Source of the DNA: Deinandra increscens subsp. villosa
Lineage: Eukaryota > Streptophyta > Magnoliopsida > Asterales > Asteraceae
Assembly (NCBI GenBank): GCA_039602395.1
Contig: JBCNJP010000017.1
Location: 93,534,713 to 93,598,712 of the forward strand
DNA: 64,000 bases
Reading direction: 5' to 3'
How positions within the stretch are numbered: the stretch's first letter is position 1; every line of letters starts with the position of its first letter. The translations under genes were made by a program, and so were the position numbers. Below, piece after piece: positions 33,116 to 46,736 of the stretch. A model generated the notes under the pieces. That model did not search any database, was not told where the DNA came from, and saw nothing but the letters and a program-made list of their open reading frames with translations.

Positions 33116-34966
33116 TCATAGTAATTTACTCTAAATAAAAAAAATTACTATATTTCATTAATAGCAGCAACATATCATTGCCATATGATAGAATTCAAAT
33201 TAATTAATTTTTACATGTAAATCAATTTTATTACAACTTTATAGGACGATTTTTCATCGCAATAGGTTGACCTATGACGACACATATGCTGGAAACTATT
33301 TTGACCTATCCAGTCATCAGTCATCTAGATGAATCAATTGTGACCAACCCCATACTGACGACTTGTCATCATCACATCTTAATTGCGGCTATCACAGCTG
33401 TTGGGGAAATTTGGAATCGTTGAATAAACTTGATAGAATATAAAGTTGTGTAATCACTTTCAGATCAAACAAATGGAGTGAATGCCAAGTGTTTAGTGTT
33501 TAGTCGGACAAAATCATATTTGAGTACAAAATTTCTGTATGATTTTTTATTGTTGTGTTCATTGCCAGAGAGAAATAGAATACCTCTGTATTCTTGTGAT
33601 GTACGCTACAACAGATCCATCATATTATGATCTTATCACAAATTACAATTTTGAACCTATTATCACATTTGGTCCTTATAGTTTTAATAATTGCAATTTA
33701 GGACCAATATTTAATTCCGATGAATTTTCATTGAAACGTTTTGTTCAAAATAACCCGTTAGTCCTGATGACATTTATGCAAGCTTGCATTCTTTGTTAAA
33801 TGTCATACGCAATCTTATACTACACTAAAATATCCAACAACGACGACTTGTCATCGTTGTAGCCCAGAAAAAAAATCATTATTATAACCCTACTCTGTTA
33901 TTTACTTTAGCAGCAGTAACGTATTCTTATTTCTCATAAATTTTGCTTCACAAAACACGCACATAAGAGATTACAAATATGTGTTCTCATTTTTACATAG
34001 TCGTGTTGTTTCTATGAGACGAAGACTAATTAATATATATAGGTTTCACAACTTGTGGCAACATTAGGTAGAATCAACCATTAGGCTATCTTATGTTTCA
34101 CTTACTTAGGAATATTTATGTTGAAATATATGCATACTCTTAGGACGTATGTTTTGTCACTCAAGAGTGACAATATTTTAGGTTCATATATCCTGTTTAA
34201 TATTCGACGAGATCTTACAACTCTTTATTCATTTCATTTCCATGATTTCAAATATATAATACTTTAAAAATTAATTATTTAAGCGTTTCAGTGGTGTCTG
34301 AGTTAGTGTATTTTATTCTCTGCTACATCGTGAGAATATCTCTAGTTTGTTTTTAACATGTTTTAGGATTTATCAAAATTAATTGTTTGTAACGAATTGT
34401 CCGATGAAATAAAGTTCATTTAGGAGTGTCTCGTGATAAAGTAACTTATTCAAATTCATGACAAGAACAATCTCATAGCTGTTTTAAAAAGTTTTGGACC
34501 ACGTTTAAGAAAGAATGCGCCAATCATATATAGCTACATAATTGATTTAGCCCCCCTCCCCCATCCTTTTAGAAGAATATAAGCAGCCTTTCCCCTTTTC
34601 CGTTTAACTACTTTATCTATCTATCTATCTATTTCTGTTTTTAACTATTGTTTTTCACCTTCTTTATTAAGTTAAAATATATAACTTAGAAATGACAAAA
34701 TTGAAGAGTGATTATGTAGAATCGTGTAGCATGTCATCGTCGGTTATGTGAAGAAAGGCTCCGGAGTTAATTGGGGAGCTCAAAAAAATAACTTTACTAA
34801 CGTGGGAGACTTGATTAATCATGGATTGACAACTTTGCCCGATGTGTTCTTATTTTTTACTGCTATCTATGCTGACTCATTTTGATCCGTTAGTGTTTTA
34901 GTTTTGCCCCTTCAAACACGCCTAACGGCCTAAGAATGATTTGTTGTCTAGAATAAGCTGTCTATA
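33116..34966. other. AT-rich intergenic region, no gene
   Basis: No convincing gene. The word ACGACTTGTCATC occurs twice (near 33358 and near 33842), the second as part of a small hairpin (CAACGACGACTTGTCATCGTTG). A short ATCT microsatellite lies at about 34613-34632. Short open frames have no recognisable domains. Confidence 0.45.
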
Positions 34967-34971
34967 ATCAT

Positions 34972-35269
34972 TATTGGTTTGTATCGATGATACTATAACA
35001 AAATCACAGCAATTCGACACAAACTTTATAATCGATTGATATGAATCCAGTACAATGTTCGACACATAAATACATGATGGAACGTCGCCTCTCCTGATGA
35101 AATGATGCCTCACACCTCCTTATATGCGACAAGTTATAAATTTTTGTTTTTGACCAAACAGACCCTGAACTAAATACATAAATACATAGACACTAAACCT
35201 TGACTTTAACCTTTGACACAATCAACCATTGACCAAGATTTGAAGAATGAAGATGAAGTGATAACTTCA
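34972..35269 (-). repeat. 3' LTR of Copia-1
   Basis: Matches 60848-61136 with many substitutions (shared words: GATGGAACGTCGCCTCTCCT, CTCCTTATATGCGAC, CCTGAACTAAATACATAAAT). Its inner edge contains a near-perfect 24-bp inverted repeat, AGATTTGAAGAA...TTCTTCAAATCT (35236-35290), overlapping the polypurine tract. Confidence 0.75.
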
Positions 35270-36872
35270 TCTTTCTTCTTCAAATCTTGAATGCCAAGCA
35301 GTTCTTGCATTGTGATGAACTTGACTCTTGCTAGTGTCCTTGCCAGTATGTCTGCTTTTTGAATTTCACCGCTTACGTGTTCAACTTGGATTTGATTGTT
35401 CTCTACGCATTCTCTAGATGAAGTGATAACTTCTATCTATGTGCATGCTTCTTCCATGAAACACGAGATTCTTCATTGATGTTATTGTTGAGATGTTATT
35501 TACCATTAGTGTTATCTTTTCTTCCTTCCATCATGTTAATTACTTGAGTAATCTTTGTAACCATAGTGCTTGACATGCGGCTGTTGTGGCTGTTATAATT
35601 TCTAACTCACACGATGATAGTTCCACCATTTGCCATTTCTGAGTACACAAAGTAATTGGGGAATTTCCAAAGTAGAAGAAATACTATTGTGCCTTTTTCC
35701 TTATCTATGTTGACACCGTAATTACTGTCACTATAACATGTTATCTTACCACCTCTAGTCTTCTTGTAGATTATTTCATGATCTTTGGTTCCTTTGATGT
35801 AGCGCTGTACTTATTTGATTCCCTTCATATGAAGTTCTTTTGGCTTTGGAATGAATTGGCTTAGTACCTTAAACATCCTATTAAACTTCTGTATTCAGTT
35901 GGATTCATCATGTCTTCGCCTTCAGTCTTTGTAAGTTTAGTTTCCAGATCAATATGAATCTTTGATTCGCTGCAATCAAGCACATTTGCCTCTTTTAGGA
36001 TCTCGTTGATGTATCCTGTCTACTTGATGGATATTTCACCCCCTGCTTGGGTGACTACTATACCAAGATAGTATGCTAGAAGTCCTAAGTCCCTCATGTC
36101 AAATTCTTTCTCCACTTGTGACTTGAAGTGATCGATCTCCTTCTTTGGTGTTCCAGTAACTATGAGATTGTCTACATAGACTCCGACTATTATAGTTGAA
36201 ATGTTAGTCTTCCTTATGTAGACTTCATGTTCCAATGTGCATTTCTAAAACTTCAGTGTTTTCAGAATATGATCTAACTTGATATTCCATGCATGTGGTG
36301 CTTGTTTAATCCATACAGTGCATTAGAGAGCTTGAATACTTTCTTCTCGGTTCCTGGCTTTACGAACCCTTCTGGTTGTGATACGTAGACTTCTTCCTTC
36401 AAGTCTTCGTGTAGAAATGTAGATTTTACATCTAGGTGACGCACATCCCATTTATTGTAAACAACGAGTGCTAGAATAAGACGTACAGTCTCTATTCAGG
36501 CTACTGGTGCAAAGACTTCAAATCTAGGCCTTGTTCTTGCACATAGCCTTTTGCTACTAAGTGAGCCTTTTACTTTGTAATCTTACCGTTAGCATCTTGC
36601 TTTGTCTTGAATACCCATTTAAGACCTATTTCTCTATGGACATCGGGTAGGTTGGTTAGTTTCTATGTATTGGTTATGGATTCTAGTTCCTATTCCATGC
36701 CTTGAATCCATTTCTTACCTTCAGCGGATTCCTTGTAATTTCTGAGTTCTTCTTCTACTAGAAGTAATTCATCATACAGTCCTCGTGTATCTATAAGTGG
36801 TGCCTTGTATGTGATCTCTCTCAAATCTCTAAAGCCTTATAAAGGTGAGTGATCAAAAGGTCTTGTTGAAAT
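35270..36872 (-). pseudogene. Copia-1 RT and RNase H, broken
   Basis: On the minus strand from 36872: TRGLYDELLLVEEEL, KKWIQGM, RT motifs including HLDVKSTFLHEDLKEEVYV and QPEGFVKPGTEKK, then GVYVDNLIVTG near 36170, and the RNase H end with NNQIQVEHVSGEIQKADIL near 35370. The conserved YVDD catalytic pair appears as YVDN. In-frame stops and frameshifts occur throughout. It continues the integrase segment that resumes at 39510 beyond the inserted solo LTR, and ends at the purine-rich tract before the 3' LTR. It cannot produce active enzyme. Confidence 0.8.
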
Positions 36873-39509
36873 TGTGACATCCAAGAATTTCAAGGTTCAC
36901 TTCCGTTAGACAATCTCCGTTAGTTACGTTATAAGTGTTAACTTAGTAACTAATGCTTATCTAGGCAGAATACGTCCACGACCTTTGGTTGATCACCGAA
37001 CCCGTCCATACGTGTTATGTGTTTATTCATTTTGTGGAATTATGTGCAATATGATTTAAATGCATGATTATTATTAAAAAGAATGACTATTTAATTATTT
37101 GATAAATTATGTGACAAATTGCTAAATTGTGTAATTATGTAATTAACCAAGTAATTAAATGTATGCATACATGATTAATGATGGACTAATCATGGGCTAA
37201 TGATTGGCTAATCATTGGGGCCCAAATCCCAATGAAAGCCCAAGACCAAGCCTTTGGTATTTAAACCCTCCTAAAACCCTAATCACCATTTTTGTTTCAT
37301 TTGCATCACCATACAAACACACACACACTCCCTATATCTGTCACGATTTCTGGACCAGCCCAAGAACCACCAAGAATCAGCCATCATCTCTGAGTTGTGA
37401 AGATCATCCATCGATCCTAGATCAACCGTGAGTCCCATGACCATTTTCTATGCTTTTTCTATGTGTTTTCTTCATAAAGCATGCCTAGATCTCCATGGAA
37501 TCGTTAGATCTTCTGTTATAATGCTTAGGAATGCTAGATCTATCATAAAAACTACAACTTTACGTGTGAAACTGATCCATACTGAAGATTTATGCTAGAT
37601 TAGGTTATTTTGGGTAAAATGGGTTCTTGAAGATTTGATGATGAAAATGCATGTTTATGATGTTAAAAATGCTCCTGTGATGTTCCTAAATGATTATGTA
37701 TGCTTGAGAATGAACTACATGAAGTATGGAGGCTGTTAGAAAGATTTTTAGTCAAATTTACGGGTTTTTTTATCGACTAGCGAAACTGTGCCTTCATCAG
37801 GCGAAATTATGTAGCGAAACTATGTATATCTCCTTCTAGCGAAACTATAGTGTCGCCGGGTAAACCAACCAGACCTGTCCGAACGAAACTACCGAGCGAA
37901 ATTCCCTGAACGAAAGTTCAAACCAGTTTCGGGCGAAACTAGGCCAGCGAAACTGTGCCAACAGTTTCGAGCGAAACTAGCCTAGCGAAACTGTGTCATC
38001 GGGTATTGCCTAGCGAAAGTGCTGCCCGTGCACACAGCGAAACTGCCTAGCGAATCTATACTAGCGAAACTGTGACCAGACCTAAACCCAAACTTGTGCA
38101 ATTTACTTGAATGTTATGCCATAACTTACATGATTATGCTATGATGAAACATGCTTGAATTCTGATTAATGTGAACCCTTGTTTATGATCAACCATCGGT
38201 GTAGTGTGTCGGTATGTCGAGTCGTAGTTCCAACGTGCTATGTTATGGGCCATAGTGACGTTAAGTTAAAGTTTAGACACAACCTAACCCCTAAGACCTT
38301 AATGTGATTACTAGGTCTTCGTTAGCAAACGATATTTGGATTAATTGAAGTGTAAGCTGAGCAACCTAAGGTGAGTTTCACAAACCCTTAATTGTGAGCC
38401 CGTTTGGGTCACAACGAATTTACTAAACGGAAAACAACGCTGACATTTCGAGGTATCGCCTAATGGGATATCGGTTATGGAAGTTGGAGTGTTTTATGGG
38501 AGGCACTTGCAACTGTCCATCCTTGGGATTTCAAAGGAAATCCGCAACCAACTATTGAATACTTGAACTCATTTGGGATTTCAAAGGAAATCCAGAATAA
38601 CCATTTTGACACTTAAACTCTTTTTAGGATTTCAAATGAAATCCAGAATAAACGATTTTAATATGGCTAGTGTAGGTTAAAGTCTAAACCAAATGATATC
38701 ACATGATTTCTAAGGATGCCTTAAAACTGAAAAGTCCTCAACAATTTAGTACCATTAATTCGTGAAGCGAGGGAATGTTGGGTAGATCTACTGAGGGTTG
38801 ACAACCCTGCTCCGCGGTTCACAAATGTGTAGCCAACCGGTTGGAGGCCGAACGGAGTACAATATCAGCCTATTTTAGTTGTGGGTCCCATGAGGACACA
38901 GCTGGAGGCACCAACCATCGGCAAATGCCGAACTCTGTTACGTCAGCTTTGGTACGAACTTCCTTAGTGCATGGAAACCGGATTAGCTACCCGCGATATC
39001 GGTTGACCACTTTAACTTTTACAAGACTAGTACATACCCGATAACGTATGTTACGGACAATACTTTTACTACAGATGTATATCACTAAGCATTGCTTATC
39101 ACAAAACAATATTACTTATATACATGATGATACATACGCTTATGAGACCGGGCCAATGCATGACATGCCCACCGTGAACTCACCAACCGTTAGGTTGACA
39201 CTTGTGTGGTTTTCACTTTTGCAGATCGCTGAGGAGTATCCGCTGGAGGTTGGCATGGCACTTGAAGATTACTTATTTTAAACTCAAACCTGGGAATTTA
39301 ATAACAATTCATGTTTTGTAATTTAAGCACGTGGTTAGTGCTAAGATACTTATGTTTTTATTCCGCTGCGTACTTTTAAACTGTTTTTATTATGAACATT
39401 TGGAATTTACTCTGATTCGTTTAGTATTTGTAACTAATGGATGTGGTCCTGGTCTGGTCGCACCCCTTAACGGTATAAACTCCGTTAGTGGTTATTTGGT
39501 GGTGTGACA
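36873..39509 (+). mobile_element. Solo LTR related to Gypsy-1, 2.6 kb
   Basis: It starts TGTGACATCCAAGAATT and ends GGTGGTGTGACA. It follows the Gypsy-1 LTR along its whole length (shared CACTTCCGTTAGACAATCTC, GGTATGTCGAGTC, CACCGTGAACTCACC) but is clearly diverged. No internal region remains. The flanks share AAAT (36869-36872 and 39510-39513). It carries its own GCGAAACT cluster at about 37785-38060. It lies inside the Copia-1 pol gene between integrase and RT, most simply the product of recombination between the two LTRs of a former full element. Confidence 0.85.
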
Positions 39510-41059
39510 AAATTCTTCATGAGTTACAAGCCGTAACGTATAATGAGTTATGCTCATAGGTATAGGTTTTGGGAGTATTAGTTCTTGAACTATTGTGAGG
39601 AGTAATTTGATTATTATCCTCATTTATTGCTTCATTATCATTTTCTTCTTATGAGTTGGATGATTCTTCCCTTTAAGTGACTTGAGTAGTCTCTGGTGCT
39701 ATAAAGTCAATCCATTCTAGATTTCCATTATCCATATCATCCAAGTACTCTTTCCAGTTCCAAGTTTCATCTTCCTTGAACTTTACATCTCTGCTAACAT
39801 AGAATTTATTATTGACGGGTTCAAATAATCTATATGCCTTTGATCCATCTTCTGATCCTAGGTAAATCATTTGGACACTTTTGTCATTTAACCTCTTCGG
39901 ATTAGGAATGGTTACCTTGGCATATACTATACAACTAAAAATCCTTAAATGATCCATTTTGGGTTTTCTACCCTTTAAGGCTTCACAAAGGGTATTGTCC
40001 ATCACAACCTTGGTTGGAACTCGGTTTAGTATGTAGCTGGCATGTCTGACTGCTTTTAGCAAAAAAAATCTTATGGCATCTTTATTGCCTTTAACATACT
40101 ACGAGTAAGGGGCATTATTGTTTTGTTTCTTCGTTTAACCACTTCATTCTGCTGCGATGAGTATGGAGCAATGAACTTTCTGGCAATCCCACCTATATAT
40201 GTGCTTAGCATCTTCAACTTCGTTCTTACTTCGTTTTCCACCATAGCCTTGAATTCCTTAAAAGTCGTAAAAGCCTTGTCTTTGGACTTTAGAAAGTACA
40301 CCCACATATACCTTGTATAGTAGTATACTAGAAGGGATATGTATCTCTTTCCTGAGTGTGTTAGGCGTGATATAGGACCACACGAATCTCCAAAAACTAA
40401 TTCTAAAGGTTCTTCTGACTTAAACTTAGCCTTCTGTGAGAATGAAATCCTAGTATGCTTCCCTTGTAAGCATGTGTCACATACTTGGGTTGTGTGACTA
40501 ATCTTTGGTATCCCTTTTACTAATTCCTTATGAGTCATTATCCTGATTGACTCAAAATTCAGATCTCCCAATCTTGCAAGCCATAACCATGCTTTATCTT
40601 CTAAACTTGACAGAAGGCAGGTTAGTGACCAATATTTAGGTTAATGTTGTAGAGTCGGTTTCTCGATCCTTTGACCTTTAGTAGAAGTTCCCTATACATG
40701 GTATCATTCTCAATGATGGCTTTGCAATCGAGCTCAGTTAATTGTCCTAAACTTAGGATATTACTTTTTAGACTAGGAATGTAATAGACCTGAGATATGA
40801 CACGTTGTTCTTGATTTTTTCTTTCTAGCAATATAGAACCTTTGTCTCTGATAGTTACACGTGACCAATCTCTAAAACAAACATTTCCTGAGACCTTCTC
40901 GTCTGTTTCAGTGAATTGTGTACGAGTGCCAATCATGTGGTTACTTGCACCGTTGTTTAAGTACCATAGACTCTCATTGGTAGAAGCGTAATTATTAGGA
41001 TGAACTTCCTTCTTGTTTAGAAAAACTTCCTTGTGTTCTATAATTTCTTCATTGAAGGC
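39510..41059 (-). pseudogene. Copia-1 protease and integrase, broken
   Basis: On the minus strand from 41059, following the interrupted gag: a protease region (WYLNNGASNHMIG near 40960, where the usual motif has Asp in place of the first Asn of NNGAS), the GAG-pre-integrase part (YIPSLKSNILSLGQL), a frameshift near 40610, then the integrase zinc-binding end (CDTCLQGKH) and core (LVFGDSCGPISRLTHSGKRY, APYSSQQNEVVKRRNKTIM). The conserved catalytic Glu of the last motif is Lys here, and the second Asp block is not recognisable. The C-terminal integrase segment (SYILNRVPTK, YLGSEDGSKAYRLF) runs to the solo LTR at 39510. It is non-functional. Confidence 0.82.
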
Positions 41060-42659
41060 TGATGTGTTCGGAACGACTACTAAAAATAACTAATTTATCC
41101 TAGACCTAGACACACCTAATTATACTGAAACTACCTAAACTAGACCGAACCGAAGGCAAGTGTATCTATCGCTGGTAGTTTAGCTTATGTAAGACCGGAT
41201 ATCGAACCCTAGAGACACTATGTAACAAGACTCAACTAGGACCTAATGAAATGGAAATTTGAGTAGAATTGGTTTTAAAGTTTTATTTAACTAACTTTAA
41301 CTAACTAGCTACCGAAATTAAGAAAACTTAAGAAGACACTCAAATGAAAGAGAGGCACCACCTAGACCTAGACTCCTATTTAACACCCACAACTTCACTT
41401 GGCTTTGGTATTTTTGATGGCGGTTCAGTCACCTCGCGGATTGTTCCTAACTGATAATTCTAGTGCTCGAACGATTGGTTCACCTTTTAAGTTCTTCCCA
41501 AACCACCTATCCTAATTAACCACCTCCGAAATACTCTCGGGCACCTTCAGATAGACGGAGCCATCAGTAATTCCTACAACTAACACAATAAGCAAATTAC
41601 TTAACTAACCTAGGGAATTTCCTTTTGGGACATTGTGATCCTAAGTAATTAACCAACCCAACTAATTGACACCCTTATCACCACCCGGATTGTCTAAGAA
41701 TATCAACATACAAGATTCAGATAAACAACCACTAATTAATCCTATGATTTCTAAACAGAAACTCACATTAAATTGCAAACACACAGTCACACAATTTAAC
41801 TGCCCTACTCAAACTGGAAGACATCCACAAATAGAGCAACAATCACTCAACAATTCTAAACCTAGTTCAAGTATCCATACACATCAATTGCAGAAAATTA
41901 GTGAACTTTAAAGAATTAACAATGCATCAGTCAAATTACCGAAATCTAAGTTAAGTTGCAAACATCAAATATTCGTCATATGGTCTAGGTGGTAGCAATT
42001 TTGTAGCCTCCATGATGATTACAGTAAAAGCAAAACAAAGTCTGAAACTTTAGCAATAGACATGGTTCTAGAATAAACAATTATGAAAACAAGGAAGAAA
42101 TCGAAGAACCAATTATGATTTGGTGTTGAATGGTTGATCCTCCGATGATTTCCTTGTGTTTCCAGCCTTCTCCCAACCTCAAAATCCTATGAAAATCGCC
42201 CCAAGTCGGGTCCAGGTCGCAAAAGTCCCGAACCAAACCCACAAGATCGAATTAAATAGAAAAGATTAGGGTTTACGGAATAATCACCTCCAAGCGTATC
42301 GCTTGGAGTGCCTTGGGTTCTAGGCGATACGCGCTCTGGCCCACTACACAACAATTTAGTTGGGCTAGCCGACTTTGACTTTCGTTGACTTTCCTCCCCA
42401 AGCGTATCACTTGAGGACTTTCTTCCACTAGGCGATACGCCTTGTTCCCTCATTTCAGTACTTTTATGTCTTTTCTCCTCACTAACTCGTGTGGCCTTAA
42501 GAATTGGTATAAAACTTGGAAAAACACAATAAAAAGATAATAAAGACTCAAATACACATAATGAACTAAAAACACATAAAATGACGCAACTTTGGACTAA
42601 ACCCGACTCGATTAATATACAATTTACACGAAAATATAGGATGTGTTTCCAAAACATCA
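41060..42659 (-). repeat. 3' LTR of Gypsy-3, 1600 bp
   Basis: It begins TGATGTGTTCGGAACGACTA and ends AAAACATCA on the plus strand. It pairs with 57694-59464. Positions 42290-42445 contain CCAAGCGTATCGCTTGGAG and CTAGGCGATACGC words, also seen, in similar form, in the solo LTR at 8508-11601. Short open frames inside are not genes. Confidence 0.85.
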
Positions 42660-42862
42660 AACATCCTCACACTTACTCTTTTTTCGTCCCCGAGAAATAC
42701 TACAAATGGATTCATAACCAGGGCCTCAATCTCTAACTTATCAATTTTAGGATTACAATTCTAATTACGATAGCCTAGTTTGATTATCGGTATTTCGATC
42801 TGATTAAACCCAACTACCGATCCTTAGCCCCAAATGCATTAATTAGTATTCATTTGTATTAT
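42660..42862 (-). other. 3' end of the Gypsy-3 internal region and polypurine zone
   Basis: On the minus strand the sequence reads CGGGGACGAAAAAAGAGTAA then GTGTGAGGATGTT directly before the LTR, a purine-rich tract. No coding sequence can be followed from the gap into this piece. Confidence 0.5.
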
Positions 42863-43362
42863 NNNNNNNNNNNNNNNNNNNNNNNNNNNNNNNNNNNNNN
42901 NNNNNNNNNNNNNNNNNNNNNNNNNNNNNNNNNNNNNNNNNNNNNNNNNNNNNNNNNNNNNNNNNNNNNNNNNNNNNNNNNNNNNNNNNNNNNNNNNNNN
43001 NNNNNNNNNNNNNNNNNNNNNNNNNNNNNNNNNNNNNNNNNNNNNNNNNNNNNNNNNNNNNNNNNNNNNNNNNNNNNNNNNNNNNNNNNNNNNNNNNNNN
43101 NNNNNNNNNNNNNNNNNNNNNNNNNNNNNNNNNNNNNNNNNNNNNNNNNNNNNNNNNNNNNNNNNNNNNNNNNNNNNNNNNNNNNNNNNNNNNNNNNNNN
43201 NNNNNNNNNNNNNNNNNNNNNNNNNNNNNNNNNNNNNNNNNNNNNNNNNNNNNNNNNNNNNNNNNNNNNNNNNNNNNNNNNNNNNNNNNNNNNNNNNNNN
43301 NNNNNNNNNNNNNNNNNNNNNNNNNNNNNNNNNNNNNNNNNNNNNNNNNNNNNNNNNNNNNN
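42863..43362. other. Assembly gap, exactly 500 N
   Basis: Five hundred undetermined bases inside Gypsy-3. The round number suggests a placeholder, so the real length is unknown. RT, RNase H and integrase of Gypsy-3, absent elsewhere in the window, may be hidden here. Open frames running through the N are artefacts. Confidence 0.95.
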
Positions 43363-44142
43363 GGTTCTTCCTTATTTTCAGTTCCAACCATCACAACATC
43401 TCTTTTACGTTCCACCTCACCGGGTTCTCCTAACGGGTTATCTACTCCAATTTTGTCCACTAAGTTATCCAACCCCCGGGATCTTCCCCACGCATTTCCT
43501 CGACTTCATCTTCACCTTCTAACCTATTACCAATCACTATTAGATCTATGTACGATAAAAATGATTCTAGAAAATACACTGACTCATTGCTACTATCACC
43601 CGATCTACCAACCTCAAAAGTAACACTCTCCTCATCAACCCTCAAAGTAATTTTACCCTTGAAAACATCCACTAACGCTCTAGCAGTCCTAAGGGAAGTT
43701 CTACATATAATGAGAGGGCATTTAGCATCATAGTCCGGATCAACCACCAGAAAGTCAATAGGGAACGAAAAGTATCAATTTTAACAAGCACATTCTCCAC
43801 TATTCCTTTGGGTCTCACACTAGATCGATCGGCTAAAGATATATTCATGCGAGTTGGGGCTAAATCTCCTAATCCTAAGTGCTAAAAAACAAAAAAAGGC
43901 ATCACATTTATACTAGCACCAAGATCAGCTAAAGCATGTGTCACAGATGAACTACCAAATATGCAAGGAATAGTAAAAGTCCCTGGATCATCAAGCGTCT
44001 CGGGTAATTTATTCTGGACAATCGCTAAACATTGAGCATCTAAGGTTACATCAGAAAGACCTTCTAGCTTATTATTATTAGTTAACATATTCTTAAGGAA
44101 TTTAGTATACTTAGGCATTTTTTTTAAGAACTCGGTGAAAGG
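43363..44142 (-). pseudogene. Gypsy-3 gag end and protease
   Basis: On the minus strand from 44142, directly continuing the gag segment that stops at 55737 on the other side of Gypsy-2: KKMPKYTKFLKNMLTNNNKL, then GTFTIPCIFGSS and the aspartic protease motif ALADLGASINVMP (about 43905-43945). A stop and frame change occur after FFVF, then DYDAKCPLIICRTSLRTARA (about 43680-43740) and an acidic linker run to the gap. The DLGAS active site is typical of Athila-type proteases. When the duplicated AAAGG is discounted, the two halves meet in frame. Confidence 0.78.
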
Positions 44143-46736
44143 TGTAACATTTCGGTCAAAACCATTTGTAAATACCCGACCCATTTCTATCATGGTTGAT
44201 AATCAATAAAGAATCATTTCGCATTTCATATTGTTATTTCATTTACTCTATGATTAAATCCTTTACTCACAATATTCGTCACTTTCCATATTTCAAATTT
44301 ATCACAAATAGGATCTCTAACTCACTCGGTTTTGTTATTTATATAAAACCGGAAAACTCGAGCATTCCAAATATATATGATACTTGTGGATAATACTAGT
44401 CATGCACACAAAAAAAATGTATGTAAGGTTTCGCAAAAGTTCGAGGTTTAAAACAAAAATAGCAAAAGTTCAATTTTTCGTGCGATTTCGGTATTAACCG
44501 GGAGTTCGTACATTTTAGGAATTCACATTTTATTGTTCCATAATAATATATTTCATATCCCAAATCAATATGTGGAGTTTCGATATATTTTGATGGTTTT
44601 TCGTATTTTAAACAAATAAATTACGAATAAATATAACTAAAATACATGTTTTTATACCTCGTTACGTATGTTTTGGGACTTATAAATTCATGTGAAATCA
44701 TCCTAAAACAAATTTTGGGCATAAAATAATGATTACATAAAAGTTTAGTGGGTTAAATATGAAATTAATCAAAGTACAAGGGCCAAACTTGTAAAATACA
44801 AAAAATCTGGCAAGACCCCCCCCCCCCACCCAATATCGCGAGGGGCTACTTGATGTCGTGCGTGATACGCGACAACTGCCTGCAGGCAGAAACGAGATCA
44901 GCTCATTTTTTGGCCACGTACTCTAACTTGTTGCCCAAGATTTGATATATTACGCGTCGTTTTTTAAGCCTTGTCATCCTAGACATCTGTAGGCATCTTA
45001 AACGCATCCTAACACTATAAATAGAGCTCGAATTCATCATCCAAAACTCACGAATTCACCCAAAAATCACCTTAAAAACCCTAATCTCGCAACAGGACAC
45101 TTCGTCATCAAAATTCGACAAATCCAAGAGGTATTAGAAGCTCATCTCCTGTAGTCCTACATATTTTGGTATGCTCTACAAAAGCCTCTCTATTAATTTC
45201 TATTAATTTTGTTGTTTTGATCAAGATCTAAAACCATACAAAAATTAGGGTTCTTGATGTATTTCTTCAATTTTGGGTAATTGGGAAAGAGTTAGGGTCT
45301 GAAATTTTGAAGGTCATGATGTTATTATATATGTTAAAGAACCCCTAAGTCAATTTCATGATATCCAAATGTTTGGTAATTTATTTAAAAATATGATAAA
45401 AATAGGGTTTTGGGTCGTTGTTCTGTCCAAATTGAGTAAAAGGTATTGAATTAAGATTTACTATAAGTTGAGGAATAATATAATATATCATAATGAATAA
45501 AAACCCTAAGTTTTTACAATTTTATAAAATGTTTTGATATTTATTTAATATATACGTTGAAATTAGGGTTTTCATGACATTGTTTTGTCAAAATTGAACA
45601 AATTGGTTAAATCTAGGGCTAATCTTTTACAATATATTATAAAATAATATTTCAAGTAAAATCCCTAATTTTATTTAATTATATAAAGGATTTTATTATT
45701 TATTTGATAATTATTTCAAAATTAGGGTTTTGAATATGATTATTAAATATCAAACAAAGCAGAAGGTATTGAAACTTGATTTTATATATATAATAAGTAT
45801 ATATAAGTCCAAAAGTGTTAAGTAAATGAAAATACTAAACAAATACTAAAACCCTAATTTACTTATAAAAGGGTAAAATGGTAATTTTGACCTAATCAAA
45901 TATAGCACTTATCAAATACTTAGAACTTGGTTCATTTTGATCTCGTATATTCATATACCCAATTTGATTTATTAGGATAACCTCCAAGTTACTTATCTTT
46001 CCCAATTTTGGCGCCATCTCTCAAATCCTATCTCCCTATCATGTGAGTATTCATAGCACCTTTCTCTTTTATTACTTTGGGGTGCAACATGTATCTCTAT
46101 CTCAAACTCCAACACTATATTTATTTCTCTAAAACAAAATGCGAATCCTATGCTCGTTATGTGTGTTCTAGATGTGTTGAACTTGTTTGGATTATTGTTG
46201 CTATTGTGCTCAAACTCAAACTCTAAGCGTACTCATTAACACACCGAGCCGGGGTAACAATAATAGATCTATTGGTATGACAACCCACCCGGTAAATTGA
46301 AACGTATTTTCAATGGGTGATTGGAAACCTAATTGTCAAGGGTTTGATATGCTCTTATTTGCTCTATTTCATTACTTGTTTATCATATTCTTTGAATGTT
46401 CACTTAACACATATAGATCGCATGCTTTATACTAATATCATATATTAAACGTGTGTTTAGTCACCAACTACTTTAGTAGTTGACACTTTATCTTATACAT
46501 GTTGCAAGTAATCGTGTTTGAGCCAGTATGTGATCACTATAGGATGCTGGACCTAGTTAAATAATGTTTAATTACAATACGTATGTTGTTATGTTTTGTC
46601 TGTTTATCGTTTGTAAAATATTCCAATAAATGAAATAAAAAGGCATGTTAAATATATTTCAACTTTAATTAGTTGTCATGAGCATCTGGACAGTCATCAT
46701 GCCCTGACATATTTCACCGTCGGTTGGGATGTGACA
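44143..46736 (+). repeat. 5' LTR of Gypsy-2, 2594 bp
   Basis: It begins TGTAACATTTCGGTC and ends GTTGGGATGTGACA. It contains a poly-C run near 44815, CG-rich words (ATATCGCGAGGGGC, GTGATACGCGAC) and a TATAAATA box at about 45016 about 150 bp later. The primer-binding site TTGGTATCAGAGCC follows directly. The rest is AT-rich with no gene. Confidence 0.9.

Noticed and set aside
33539..33799. 86-residue frame in AT-rich DNA
   Set aside because: No recognisable domain, no splice or promoter context, and composition like the surrounding intergenic sequence.
41666..41911. 81-residue plus-strand frame
   Set aside because: It lies wholly inside the Gypsy-3 LTR and is not maintained in the other LTR copy.
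42839..43522. Open frames of about 180-220 residues crossing the N block
   Set aside because: They are open only because undetermined bases contain no stops.
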